NCBI RefSeq assembly: GCF_019352895.1
Contig: NZ_JAAAFX010000004.1
Span: forward strand, 62,001-126,000
Reading direction: 5' to 3'
Length of the DNA stretch: 64,000 bases
DNA from: Variovorax boronicumulans
GTDB lineage: Bacteria > Pseudomonadota > Gammaproteobacteria > Burkholderiales > Burkholderiaceae_C
Position 1 is the first letter of the stretch. The number at the start of each line of letters is the position of its first letter. The notes beneath the pieces were generated by a model, which did no database searches, was not told the DNA's origin, and saw only the letters and a list, made by a program, of their open reading frames with translations. A program made the translations under genes and the position numbers. Below, piece after piece: positions 8,092 to 14,652 of this stretch.

Positions 8092-8570
8092 GCGACCCTC
8101 AGTGCTGGCTTCGCTCCCACGTGCTTCGCCTTCAGTTCACAGAACGTCTGCACGCTGGCGGCGATACCTTCGATCAGCTCGCGCTGCAGGATCATCAGGC
8201 CGTTGTCCGAGAGACTGGGCGCCGAGTTGGCCGCGGACGCTGCCTGAAGCCACTCGCCGAGCTCCTTGAAGGTCGCAGAGAGGCTCGGTGCCAGGTCGCG
8301 CGTCGACGCGGTGTGCATCGGCATGGGCAGGTAGCCCAGTTCCATCGCCATGGCCAGGAACGCCGAGTGATCACCGGTGGTCTTGCACACCGTGACGAAC
8401 TCGGCCGGGCTAAGGTGCGACACAGGGTCGTTGGGGCTGACCTTGCGGCTCAAGCTGCCGTTGGACAGCCCCATCAGCTTCGACAGGCCCAGAGAGCCAT
8501 TCGAGCCGTTGCTGTCGGGACTGCGGTAGTTAGTCACTGCGGTCTGAAGGAGAGGTGTTAGGTCGTCCAT
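8088..8570 (-). CDS. CII-like phage regulatory protein (Phage_CP76 type)
   Basis: A 160-residue protein starting MDDLTPLLQTAVTNY at 8,570, with AGGAG upstream. It has the pattern of the phage regulatory CII/CP76 family: LGLSKLMGLSNGSLSRKVSPNDPVSHLSPAEFVTVCKTTGDHSAFLAMAMELGYLPMP. The family is found next to Cro-like and replication genes and is thought to control lysogenic decision genes. Its stop overlaps the GTG start of the replication gene. A hairpin resembling lambda tR1 lies between cro and this gene, so its expression may need antitermination. Confidence 0.75.
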   Translation of the reverse strand: MDDLTPLLQTAVTNYRSPDSNGSNGSLGLSKLMGLSNGSLSRKVSPNDPVSHLSPAEFVTVCKTTGDHSAFLAMAMELGYLPMPMHTASTRDLAPSLSATFKELGEWLQAASAANSAPSLSDNGLMILQRELIEGIAASVQTFCELKAKHVGAKPALRVA

Positions 8571-8671
8571 GGAGGCTCCTGTCAATTCGGTTCAGCTGTT
8601 GACGTTGTTCGTCGCGTCCGAAGCGGCGACAGTCAAGTCATGCACAAGGGAGAAAGAAAAAGGGAGGACGG

Positions 8672-8702
8672 AGCGCAGGCCGCTGGGGGGCTGGCCTGCG
8701 CT
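8672..8702 (-). terminator. tR1-like hairpin between cro and cII
   Basis: A perfect 10-bp inverted repeat (AGCGCAGGCC with GGCCTGCGCT) with an 11-base loop lies between the Cro and CII-like genes; leftward it is followed by a pyrimidine- and T-rich stretch. The position equals lambda tR1, so it is probably an intrinsic or rho-assisted terminator that limits early transcription. Confidence 0.55.
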
Positions 8703-8768
8703 ACCGTTTTGTGCGGCGATTGCGACGGATGGAAGTCCTTGCATGAGCTGGCACTCGAGTGGCTGGCT

Positions 8769-8909
8769 TCAGCTGCGCAACAGCGAGCACAGCGCCGCGA
8801 TGGCAGCACCGGCGAAGACCACCGCGGCAATGAGCGAGCCGGCGGCGAAGGCCTCTGCGGTGAACCACAGCAGGCCGACGATCAGCAGGACGCCAATGAG
8901 GGTGGACAT
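8769..8909 (-). CDS. Small two-segment membrane protein, 46 aa
   Basis: A 46-residue open frame starting at 8,909, four bases after the Cro stop codon. The sequence MSTLIGVLLIVGLLWFTAEA, then FAAGSLIAAVVFAGAAIAALC, gives two hydrophobic segments separated by a short polar turn, so it should insert in the inner membrane. It lies in the cro-cII interval, which in other phages holds small accessory or exclusion genes. No homologue recognised. Confidence 0.5.
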   Translation of the reverse strand: MSTLIGVLLIVGLLWFTAEAFAAGSLIAAVVFAGAAIAALCSLLRS

Positions 8910-8912
8910 GGG

Positions 8913-9149
8913 TCAGGCGCCGGCCTTGGCCTCGACCGCTTCGGGCAGCACGGCAGAGCCGTACACGTGATCAAAGGTGATGTGCACACCACGCCCGGCA
9001 GCGAAGTCGATCAGCTGCTTGGCGGCGTCCGGCGGGAGGGTCTGACCGTTCTCGTAGTGGTAGACATTCCCCTGCGTGCAGCCCATGCCATCAGCGAGGG
9101 CCTTCTGAGTCACACCGAGGAGTTTGCGGATGGCTTTGAGGTTGTGCAT
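8913..9149 (-). CDS. Cro-like repressor
   Basis: A 78-residue HTH protein (MHNLKAIRKLLGVTQKALADG, then GCTQGNVYHYENGQTLPPDAA) of the Cro/YdaS type, with the recognition helix near QGNVYHYE. It is divergent from the CI-like repressor, with three operator sites between them. The predicted -10 box ends only six bases before the ATG, so the mRNA is probably leaderless. It should repress the repressor promoter and promote lytic growth. Confidence 0.88.
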   Translation of the reverse strand: MHNLKAIRKLLGVTQKALADGMGCTQGNVYHYENGQTLPPDAAKQLIDFAAGRGVHITFDHVYGSAVLPEAVEAKAGA

Positions 9150-9155
9150 GACGAG

Positions 9156-9184
9156 ATACTAGCGGCCCTAGTCATCTCGGTCAA
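9156..9184 (-). promoter_or_regulatory. Leftward early promoter (PR-like) driving cro
   Basis: On the minus strand TTGACC and TAGTAT are separated by 17 bases. The -10 overlaps the first operator, and the second operator begins one base beyond the -35. The cro ATG at 9,149 is only six bases past the -10, which predicts a leaderless cro transcript. Confidence 0.65.
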
Positions 9185-9220
9185 TAGGCGCCCTAGTTGC
9201 TCGTCCAACTAGCCGCGCTA
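9158..9220. promoter_or_regulatory. Tripartite operator at cro/cI (OR-like)
   Basis: Three 13-bp sites: ACTAGCGGCCCTA at 9,158-9,170; TAGGCGCCCTAGT, in inverted orientation, at 9,185-9,197; and ACTAGCCGCGCTA at 9,208-9,220. All share TAG-N5-CTA. The same motif occurs three times near 11,600 at the opposite early promoter, so these are the binding sites of CI and Cro. Confidence 0.75.
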
Positions 9221-9964
9221 ATGATCGATGCTATGGAAAGCGCCGCGAAAAAGTCCAAGCAAGGCACCCTCACACCCGAGAACCTTGAGGAGTCGAAGAG
9301 GCTCAAGGCGCTCTACCTCTCGGCCCGGCACGGGCTGTCGCAAGAGAACTTCGGGCAGAAGTACGGCATCGGCAACCAGGGCGCCGTCTGGCAGTGCCTG
9401 AATGGCAAGGGGATGCCGATCAGCCTCAAGGCCGCTCGTGGGTTCGCGGAGGGCCTGCAGGTCGACATCGAAGCCTTCAGCCCGCGCCTGGCCGCCGAGG
9501 CTCTCAAGAACGCAGCGTTCGCTTCGACAGAGGATGAGTTCGCCCAGATCCCACGCGCCGACGTGACCTTCTCTCAGGGCCACGGGACGATCGTCTACGA
9601 CGAGGGCCAGAAGGCGCCCCTCACGTTCCGCAAAGACTTCCTCCAGAAACTCGGCGTCACCGAGCGCTCAGCTGTGATCGTGGACTCGATCGGACGGAGC
9701 AACGAGCCAGAGATTCCTAGCGGTGCGGTGCTGCTGGTGCACACGGCCCACGCTGCCAAGGAGCGCATCCAGGACAGCAAGTTCTACGCGTTCCGCTGCG
9801 ATGGGAAGCTGTTCGTGAAGAAGCTCTACCGAGGCACAGACGGCGCGCTGTTGGCTGTAAGCGCGAACCCAGACAAGTCGCTCTACCCCGACTCGCGCAT
9901 CGATGAGAAGACTGACGACTTCGAGCTCATAGGTCGCGCCATGTGGATGGGCGCCGAGCTCTAG
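9221..9964 (+). CDS. CI-like repressor with S24 peptidase-type C-terminus
   Basis: A prophage repressor of about 247 residues. The N-terminal HTH covers about residues 22-75 (ALYLSARHGLSQENFGQKYG, then NQGAVWQCLNG). The C-terminal half resembles LexA/CI S24 domains, with VDSIGRSNEPEIPSGAVLLVH around the Ser position and FVKKLYRGTDGALLAVSANP around the Lys position. The usual GDSM is changed to VDSI, so self-cleavage efficiency is uncertain. The start may be the ATG at 9,221 or the one at 9,233; neither has a ribosome-binding site. It maintains lysogeny by binding the TAG-N5-CTA operators on both sides. Confidence 0.88.
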   Translation: MIDAMESAAKKSKQGTLTPENLEESKRLKALYLSARHGLSQENFGQKYGIGNQGAVWQCLNGKGMPISLKAARGFAEGLQVDIEAFSPRLAAEALKNAAFASTEDEFAQIPRADVTFSQGHGTIVYDEGQKAPLTFRKDFLQKLGVTERSAVIVDSIGRSNEPEIPSGAVLLVHTAHAAKERIQDSKFYAFRCDGKLFVKKLYRGTDGALLAVSANPDKSLYPDSRIDEKTDDFELIGRAMWMGAEL

Positions 9965-9969
9965 ACGTG

Positions 9970-9993
9970 AAAAAGCCGCCCGAAGGCGGCCTT
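9970..9993. terminator. Bidirectional terminator between cI and the pilin gene
   Basis: A GCCGCC/GGCGGC stem lies between the two convergent genes. Leftward, the arm is followed by five T, which suits the pilin transcript; rightward, the tail is weaker. The stem sequence is the same as that of the hairpin upstream of the capsid gene. Confidence 0.6.
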
Positions 9994-10011
9994 GATGGCG
10001 AAGGCGAATTC

Positions 10012-10497
10012 TTAAACGCCAGGACATCCTGCGGGAGCGTACTTGGACGGTGCAGTGGTGCCGCAGGTCCAGGCGCCAGTTGCGGTACGCGTCCACGTAA
10101 GAGTCTTGGCAGTGGCAGCCTTAAGGGTTTCAGCAGCGCCACCAGCAAAAGTCGCAACGATGGTGCCAGTCTCCGAAAGTGCCGCGGAATTGGTCGTTGT
10201 CGTCAGAGCGGTGCCGGCGGTCGACACGAAGGGCACCGAATAGCTGGCGATGCTGGAACTGGTAGCACCCAGATCACAAGCGCCTGCAATAGTCTTGCCT
10301 TCGTTCAAGCATGTCTCGTAGGCGGTTTTCAATGCGCCGGTTTCACCCATCACCCGAGCCACCTGCGACTTCGCCACGTAGGTTTGATACTGCGGAAGCG
10401 CCACTGCAGCCAGAATACCGATGATCGCGACAACGATCATCAGTTCGATGAGGGTGAAGCCGGCTTGTGCGCGGCGAGCGATGGAACGACGGTTCAT
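10012..10497 (-). CDS. Type IV major pilin encoded in the prophage
   Basis: A 161-residue type IVa prepilin starting [13 protein letters not shown], with AGGAG upstream. The prepilin peptidase site AG^FTLIELM, with Glu at mature position 5, and the hydrophobic helix [20 protein letters not shown] are complete. The C-terminal Cys pair in [19 protein letters not shown] would close the D-region disulphide loop. The gene stands alone between cI and the rightward operator region, with no other pilus gene nearby, and is transcribed towards cI. In lambda this position holds the exclusion genes rexAB, so it is probably a moron expressed in the lysogen that alters host pili. Function inferred. Confidence 0.88.
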   Translation of the reverse strand: MNRRSIARRAQAGFTLIELMIVVAIIGILAAVALPQYQTYVAKSQVARVMGETGALKTAYETCLNEGKTIAGACDLGATSSSIASYSVPFVSTAGTALTTTTNSAALSETGTIVATFAGGAAETLKAATAKTLTWTRTATGAWTCGTTAPSKYAPAGCPGV

Positions 10498-10646
10498 GGA
10501 AAACTCCTGGGTTGTTGAACCGGAGACCCTCCCCGGCATGCCAATTTAACTGCAGCTTGCGTGCCAGTTCCTCGAACACCGAAAGTGTGCCGAATAGTTC
10601 ACAATCACTTCAGTCCATGACATGCAACAACGTGTGACATGCCCTC

Positions 10647-11150
10647 ATGTCACCCCTTCCAACCATGACAGTCACACCGCGCAGCACGACAACGGCGATC
10701 TCGCTCGACACCGCAGCCATAATCTCGGAACGCAGCAAGCGAACATGGCAGCGGCGCTTGGCTGAAGGCGAAGTCATACGACTCGCTGACGACGCTCGCG
10801 GACGATCAATGGTGTGCCTGACGGATGTCGCGGCATTGATCTGCATCCCGCTGCAGGGAGACGATGTCGATCTCCTACTTGAAGCTGACGCCGGCTCGGC
10901 CGCGGCGCAACGTGATCTTGGCCAGCTCTTCGCGTCTCATGAAAAGTACGAGATCGCAGTGCACTGGCTCCGCCAAGCTGCCGAGCAGGGAGATGCTGAC
11001 GCGATGCAATGCCTCGGCGCCGCGCATGCTGCTGGCGAAGGGGTGGCCCAGGACAACGACCTTGCCCTCATGTGGGTGGCACGGTCGGCCGCCCAGGGCC
11101 ACGTCATCGCGCGCGCGCAGACGCGGGGCCTGTTATCGTGCGGCAGCTGA
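10647..11150 (+). CDS. Sel1-like repeat protein in the moron segment
   Basis: A 167-residue protein. Residues about 20-70 form an unassigned domain (ISERSKRTWQRRLAEGEVIR). Residues about 84-155 contain Sel1/TPR-like helices (AAAQRDLGQLFASHEKYEIA, WLRQAAEQGDADAMQCLG, AHAAGEGVAQDNDLALMW). Sel1 repeats mediate protein contacts. The start may be the ATG at 10,647 or 10,665. It is divergent from the pilin gene and overlaps the next gene by 13 bases. No signal peptide is seen, so it is probably cytoplasmic. Role unknown. Confidence 0.7.
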   Translation: MSPLPTMTVTPRSTTTAISLDTAAIISERSKRTWQRRLAEGEVIRLADDARGRSMVCLTDVAALICIPLQGDDVDLLLEADAGSAAAQRDLGQLFASHEKYEIAVHWLRQAAEQGDADAMQCLGAAHAAGEGVAQDNDLALMWVARSAAQGHVIARAQTRGLLSCGS

Positions 11151-11443
11151 TCGTCGCATGCGCTCTGGCAGCCCCGTCGCTTGGCCTGGCGGTCGAGCCC
11201 CTGGAACTCGCGGGCAAGGAAGCCGCGTTGAAGTGCAAGGCTGCCGGCGTCGAAACCTTTGGCGATTGCGCCAATCTTCAGGGCAAGGGTGAGGCGCGCT
11301 CTGCAGCCCGAAAGGCCGTGATCCGCGCCCTAACCTTGCGGTCGTCGTTCATCCAAACATGCGAATCGAGATCCACTTCGCAGCAGTGCGCCCATGAGGC
11401 CGACTGGCTGCTCGCTTCTGGGCTCTCATCAGCATCGAATTGA
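11138..11443 (+). CDS. Small secreted protein, 101 aa
   Basis: Starts with GTG at 11,138 inside the end of the Sel1-like gene. The N-terminus (MRQLIVACALAAPSLGLAVE) is a clear signal peptide with a likely cut near residue 18. The mature part is small and polar, with four Cys residues (KCKAAGVETFGDCANLQG, FIQTCESRSTSQQCAHEADW) that could form two disulphides in the periplasm. A strong intrinsic terminator follows. I recognise no family; it is cotranscribed with the Sel1-like gene as a two-gene moron. Confidence 0.6.
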   Translation: MRQLIVACALAAPSLGLAVEPLELAGKEAALKCKAAGVETFGDCANLQGKGEARSAARKAVIRALTLRSSFIQTCESRSTSQQCAHEADWLLASGLSSASN

Positions 11444-11462
11444 CACACCGCCGCTCTATCTA

Positions 11463-11488
11463 AGCCCGCCCTGCGCGGGCTTTTTTTG
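11463..11488 (+). terminator. Intrinsic terminator after the moron genes
   Basis: A 7-bp stem (AGCCCGC with GCGGGCT) is followed by seven T. It ends the Sel1/secreted protein transcript and insulates it from the downstream early promoter. Confidence 0.85.
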
Positions 11489-11566
11489 CGCCCGAGAACT
11501 CGCCGGGCCAGCCCGCCGACCCGACTGGAACCATCCCAAGCGACCCCTATGGGGATTTCCCGCTGC

Positions 11567-11643
11567 ACTAGCGGCACTGTTACAAAATAGTTGTCATCTT
11601 CACTAGCGGCCCTATTTACATCAATCACTAGCGGCCCTATTAT
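11567..11643 (+). promoter_or_regulatory. Rightward early promoter with three CI/Cro operators (OL-like)
   Basis: A strong promoter has TTTACA at 11,615, a 17-base spacer and TATTAT at 11,638. Operator copies lie at 11,567-11,579 (ACTAGCGGCACTG), 11,602-11,614 (ACTAGCGGCCCTA, touching the -35) and 11,627-11,639 (same sequence, overlapping the -10). They match the sites at cro/cI about 2.4 kb away, so one repressor should control both, and looping between them is possible. Confidence 0.8.
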
Positions 11644-11690
11644 TCACTCCACACCGCAGCCACCCCGGCAGCGGATGAGGAGAGAACGAC

Positions 11691-12050
11691 ATGCCAGCAG
11701 GAACCCCAGCAGCCTCCGCTCAGGTGCTGCGCCCTCTCGATGGAGCCAAGGCCGCCCCCACTTGCGAGATCTGGATTCGCACGGTCGGCTCGCGCCGCCA
11801 GGCATTCGCCCGGCCGATACAGCCCACCGGCCAGCGCACCCGCAACTGGCACGGCATGCAGGTCGCGCACGCTGAGAAGGCGCTGCGCACCGGCAAGCTG
11901 ACGGTGGGCGAGTTCGCCGGTTCAGCCGTTGTCGAACGCGCACCGTCCGCTGAGGACGAGCACCCGGCCGCCGCAGCGTTCCGCGAGAACGCGCAGTTGC
12001 TGAATCGCGACATCGACTCCCTCAACGCTGCCGCGCGAGGCGCGGCATGA
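11691..12050 (+). CDS. Hypothetical phage protein, first gene of the rightward operon
   Basis: A 119-residue protein starting at the ATG at 11,691, with GGAGAG upstream. It has a basic, beta-like middle (CEIWIRTVGSRRQAFARPIQ) and a helical C-terminus (FRENAQLLNRDIDSLNAAAR). It is the first gene transcribed from the OL-like promoter, the position of lambda N, but I see no Arg-rich N-type motif and cannot assign a function. The next gene starts within its stop codon. Confidence 0.6.
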   Translation: MPAGTPAASAQVLRPLDGAKAAPTCEIWIRTVGSRRQAFARPIQPTGQRTRNWHGMQVAHAEKALRTGKLTVGEFAGSAVVERAPSAEDEHPAAAAFRENAQLLNRDIDSLNAAARGAA

Positions 12051-12169
12051 CGCGCCGTCAATCCCTTGACGCCCTGCTGCGGCGCGAAGCCACCACTGTG
12101 GTCATCACACTGGCGGGCATTGCCGCGGCCGGCGGCATCGTGATCCTGGCCTTGAGGGCTTGGGCATGA
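12047..12169 (+). CDS. Single-pass small membrane protein, 40 aa
   Basis: A 40-residue open frame (MTRRQSLDALLRREATTVVI, then TLAGIAAAGGIVILALRAW) with one hydrophobic helix and a basic N-terminus, so it should sit in the inner membrane with the N-terminus inside. It starts in an ATGA overlap with the preceding gene and its stop overlaps the next start, which supports it as real. Function unknown. Confidence 0.5.
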   Translation: MTRRQSLDALLRREATTVVITLAGIAAAGGIVILALRAWA

Positions 12170-12444
12170 GCGCCGCGAAGCACACGCCGGGGCCCTGGGA
12201 GCCCGTGAGCCTTTTGCGCGGGCCTGGCGAAGCGCATGCGCGGCTGGTTGTGCGTCGGCTTGCCTGGGAAGGCGATACACCCAGGTCGGAATATTTGCCT
12301 GGAAGTTTCGATTCTCTGGACAGTGCGCGTGCTGCTATAGCCATGAGCAACGGAAGCATGACCTGCTGCCGCTTCAACCCATGCAAGCACCCCGGCATCG
12401 GGCCGTGCGACATGCCTGCCAAGGCCACCGGGACCGCATCGTGA
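12166..12444 (+). CDS. Hypothetical phage protein with KHTPGPW start
   Basis: A 92-residue protein whose N-terminus, MSAAKHTPGPWEPV, is a motif shared by many uncharacterised proteins of early phage operons. The rest has a beta-rich stretch (ARLVVRRLAWEGDTPRSEYL), a helix (SLDSARAAIAMSN) and a C-terminal Cys cluster (CCRFNPCKHPGIGPCD) that could bind a metal. It overlaps its neighbours on both sides by four bases (ATGA and GTGA). Confidence 0.6.
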   Translation: MSAAKHTPGPWEPVSLLRGPGEAHARLVVRRLAWEGDTPRSEYLPGSFDSLDSARAAIAMSNGSMTCCRFNPCKHPGIGPCDMPAKATGTAS

Positions 12445-12536
12445 GCACGCTCAAAACCTTCGCCATGCTGTCCGTGCCCGTGCTGCTGCCGGTCGTGTTC
12501 GCCGCAATGATCGCCTTCGGCTGGAGCACGCCATGA
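12441..12536 (+). CDS. Tiny membrane protein, 31 aa
   Basis: A 31-residue frame starting with GTG at 12,441 (MSTLKTFAMLSVPVLLPVVF, then AAMIAFGWSTP) that is nearly all one hydrophobic helix. It overlaps the preceding stop (GTGA) and the following start (ATGA). The continuous coupling suggests translation; function unknown. Confidence 0.4.
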   Translation: MSTLKTFAMLSVPVLLPVVFAAMIAFGWSTP

Positions 12537-12709
12537 CCATCGTCGTGCTCAAGCCCCAGCGCGTGCGCCGCGCGCCGCAGCAGATGCCCACTGGCCCTGT
12601 GGGCGGCCTCACCGACCCGCGCTTCCGCTACGTGCCTCAGCTCGAGACGGACATCGCCAAGACCTTCCGACGCGTGCGCGCCGAGATGGCCAGAGGAGAG
12701 CGCCTGTGA
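12533..12709 (+). CDS. Hypothetical basic protein, 58 aa
   Basis: A 58-residue Arg-rich protein (MTIVVLKPQRVRRAPQQMPT at the start, then DPRFRYVPQLETDIAKTFRR). It has a predicted C-terminal helix and high positive charge, compatible with nucleic-acid binding. It overlaps the preceding and following genes by four bases in the same early operon. No family recognised. Confidence 0.5.
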   Translation: MTIVVLKPQRVRRAPQQMPTGPVGGLTDPRFRYVPQLETDIAKTFRRVRAEMARGERL

Positions 12710-12981
12710 ACACCGCCGACCGCGGCGCGCGCGGCCTGCGCGACAACTCGCCCGAGCAGCTCGAAGCCATGCTGCACGTCGCACGCGAGTGCAGCGACAT
12801 GGAGCGCGCCCTGCGCCCCCTGCCGCCGCTCACGGCAGACGAAGCAGAAGAGCTGCTCATGGAGCAACTGCGCTCGCGAGTGCGCCCCCTCTCCCCCTGG
12901 GCGGTCGCAGCCGTATGGCTCGTCATCGTGGCGAGCGCTGTCGCGCTGGCCTTTGCGCCCGTCAGCTTCGTGAGGTTCTGA
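12706..12981 (+). CDS. Hypothetical C-terminally membrane-anchored protein
   Basis: A 91-residue protein starting with GTG at 12,706. Residues 1-65 are helical and acidic (DNSPEQLEAMLHVARECSDM, LTADEAEELLMEQLRSRV), followed by a single hydrophobic helix (WAVAAVWLVIVASAVALAFA), so it is probably a tail-anchored inner-membrane protein with a cytoplasmic helical domain. Part of the coupled run of small early genes; function unknown. Confidence 0.55.
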   Translation: MNTADRGARGLRDNSPEQLEAMLHVARECSDMERALRPLPPLTADEAEELLMEQLRSRVRPLSPWAVAAVWLVIVASAVALAFAPVSFVRF

Positions 12982-12982
12982 C

Positions 12983-13336
12983 ATGCCCACCACTGCAACC
13001 GGCCTCTTCTTCGTTGGCAAAGGCTCCGCGGCGCGCCCGGCCACCAGCACGCACAAGGACCCCGAGAAGGGCTTCATCCTGAAGATGCGCGTCGTCGACA
13101 ACCAGGGCCAGCACGCCATCGAGCCATGGGTCGTGCGCTGGATCGGCCCCGAGGCCGAAGCCTGGTGGCGCACGCACGGCGAGCTCAAGGCCGGCGACGC
13201 CCTCTCGCTCGAACTGATCAATCCCCGCGCCTTCCCCGGCGTGCGCACCCACGAGATTCACGCCCAGGTGCGCGCTTGTCGCCTGCTGCCGCCCCGCTCC
13301 ACAACGCAGCAGCAACCCGCTGCGCAAGCCTCCTGA
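12983..13336 (+). CDS. Hypothetical phage protein, possible beta-barrel fold
   Basis: A 117-residue protein with strands and turns (ATGLFFVGKGSAARPATSTH, EKGFILKMRVVDNQGQHAIE, WVVRWIGPEAEAWWRTHGEL, GDALSLELINPRAF) and a disordered Gln/Pro/Ser tail. The strand pattern is compatible with an OB-fold, and such proteins in early phage operons can bind single-stranded DNA, but that is a guess. It starts two bases after the previous stop. Confidence 0.55.
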   Translation: MPTTATGLFFVGKGSAARPATSTHKDPEKGFILKMRVVDNQGQHAIEPWVVRWIGPEAEAWWRTHGELKAGDALSLELINPRAFPGVRTHEIHAQVRACRLLPPRSTTQQQPAAQAS

Positions 13337-13340
13337 GCCC

Positions 13341-13526
13341 ATGTCTTTTCCCATCGTCTCCATCGACGCCGTGAAGGAGGCCGCCCACGCGGCAGCCGAG
13401 CGCGGCGAATCACTCAACGACTCCTGCCCTTGGCCCTTCTACAGCGATGCCGGCCGCCAGTTCAAGCAGTTCTTCATCCTCCGCAAGGCCGCACTCCAAG
13501 CAGCGGCCGCAGAAAGCCTCTCATGA
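13341..13526 (+). CDS. Hypothetical protein, 61 aa
   Basis: A 61-residue protein (MSFPIVSIDAVKEAAHAAAE, then RGESLNDSCPWPFYSDAGRQ) with a predicted helix at each end and an aromatic centre. It lies four bases after the previous stop and overlaps the next start (ATGA). No family recognised. Confidence 0.5.
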   Translation: MSFPIVSIDAVKEAAHAAAERGESLNDSCPWPFYSDAGRQFKQFFILRKAALQAAAAESLS

Positions 13527-14191
13527 GTTTCATGGTCACCGCCACCGGCATCGAGTACCACTTCACGGGCCCCGACTCGGTCACCGAGAAGGGCCGCCAC
13601 TTCCGCATCGAAGACATCGCGCACCACCTGGCGCAGCTCAACCGCTTCACCGGCGCGTGCAAGCGCCCGTACAGCGTGGCCGAACACAGCCTGCTGTGCA
13701 GCGAGATCGCGCAACGCGGCAAGGCATCGGTTCACGTGCAGCTCGCCGCCCTGATGCACGACGCCCACGAGGCCTACACCGCCGACCTGAGCAGCCCAGC
13801 GAAGCGCGCCGTGAACCAGCGCAGCGTCGCTGCCGGCGGCACCAACGCATGGACCGTGTTCGAGACCGAGCACGAGAAGGCCCTGCGCTCGCACTTCGGC
13901 ATCTCCACCGCCTTCACTTCGTATCGCGGCCTGCTGCGCGACATCGACCTGCGCGCGCTGGCAACCGAGCGCCGCGACCTGACCGCCTGGCGCGACCTGA
14001 CGCATTCGGGGTGGGAGATCCTCGGCGACGGCGCTGTGCTCGCGAGCGACCGCATCGAATCCATCGACTGGCTCTCGCTGGACACGTCCGAGCGCGAGGC
14101 CATGACGTGGAAGGACTGGCGCGCGGCGTTCCTCGACCGCTTCGCACTGCTGACCGCCAGCATCGTGGCCAGCCGCGGGAGCCGCGCATGA
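13523..14191 (+). CDS. HD-domain phosphohydrolase (YfbR-like)
   Basis: A 222-residue metal-dependent HD phosphohydrolase. His and Asp ligands are visible in CKRPYSVAEHSLLCSE (first His) and AALMHDAHEAYTADLSSPAK (HD pair), with a later D in VLASDRIESID. Enzymes of this kind act as 5'-nucleotidases on deoxynucleoside monophosphates, so it may shape the nucleotide pool during infection. It starts in an ATGA overlap at 13,523 and ends in another with the following gene. Substrate is inferred from the family. Confidence 0.8.
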   Translation: MSFMVTATGIEYHFTGPDSVTEKGRHFRIEDIAHHLAQLNRFTGACKRPYSVAEHSLLCSEIAQRGKASVHVQLAALMHDAHEAYTADLSSPAKRAVNQRSVAAGGTNAWTVFETEHEKALRSHFGISTAFTSYRGLLRDIDLRALATERRDLTAWRDLTHSGWEILGDGAVLASDRIESIDWLSLDTSEREAMTWKDWRAAFLDRFALLTASIVASRGSRA

Positions 14192-14613
14192 AGGCCCGCG
14201 CTGACCGCTCGCCGCTCGCGCTGACCGAAGGCGCCGCCGCGGCAATCGCTCTGCTGGCCGCCACGCCGCTGCTCGATGGTGCATCGATCTTCAACCACAG
14301 CGGCCAGGCCAACGACGTGGTTTCGTCGCTGTGCGATCGCGGCCTGCTGAAGCAGCAAGGAGGGCAGCGCCGCGACGGCGTGCAGGCCACGCTGTACAGC
14401 GTCACTCGCAGAGGCTTCTCCGCGCTCGACCGCTACAAGAGCCGCCGCAGCGCGCGCCCTGCCACCCACGTCGAGTACGCGCCTGCGCCCACCACCAAGG
14501 GCTACACGTGCCCTGAGCTGGGCCGCACCTGTCACCGCCCGGGCGCCTACGACGCCTTCTCGCTTCCCAGCCGCTTCGGCAACGAGTGGCGCATGCCGCG
14601 CGGCGCTGCCTGA
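14188..14613 (+). CDS. Hypothetical winged-helix-like protein
   Basis: A 141-residue protein. Residues about 10-80 look like a small winged-helix domain (LALTEGAAAAIALLAATPLL, VVSSLCDRGLLKQQGGQRRD, YSVTRRGFSALDRY), and the C-terminal part is Pro/Tyr-rich with a CPELGRTCHRPG motif. It is the last gene before the DGR target genes and sits in the same operon. It could be a regulator, but no family is recognised. Confidence 0.55.
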   Translation: MKARADRSPLALTEGAAAAIALLAATPLLDGASIFNHSGQANDVVSSLCDRGLLKQQGGQRRDGVQATLYSVTRRGFSALDRYKSRRSARPATHVEYAPAPTTKGYTCPELGRTCHRPGAYDAFSLPSRFGNEWRMPRGAA

Positions 14614-14652
14614 CCGCCTTCCGCCCACCACCAGATCACCACAGGAGCCACC

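Noticed and set aside
8592..8744. 50-codon open frame between the cro-linked membrane gene and cII
   Set aside because: It contains the tR1-like hairpin, has no ribosome-binding site and no domain; more likely non-coding.
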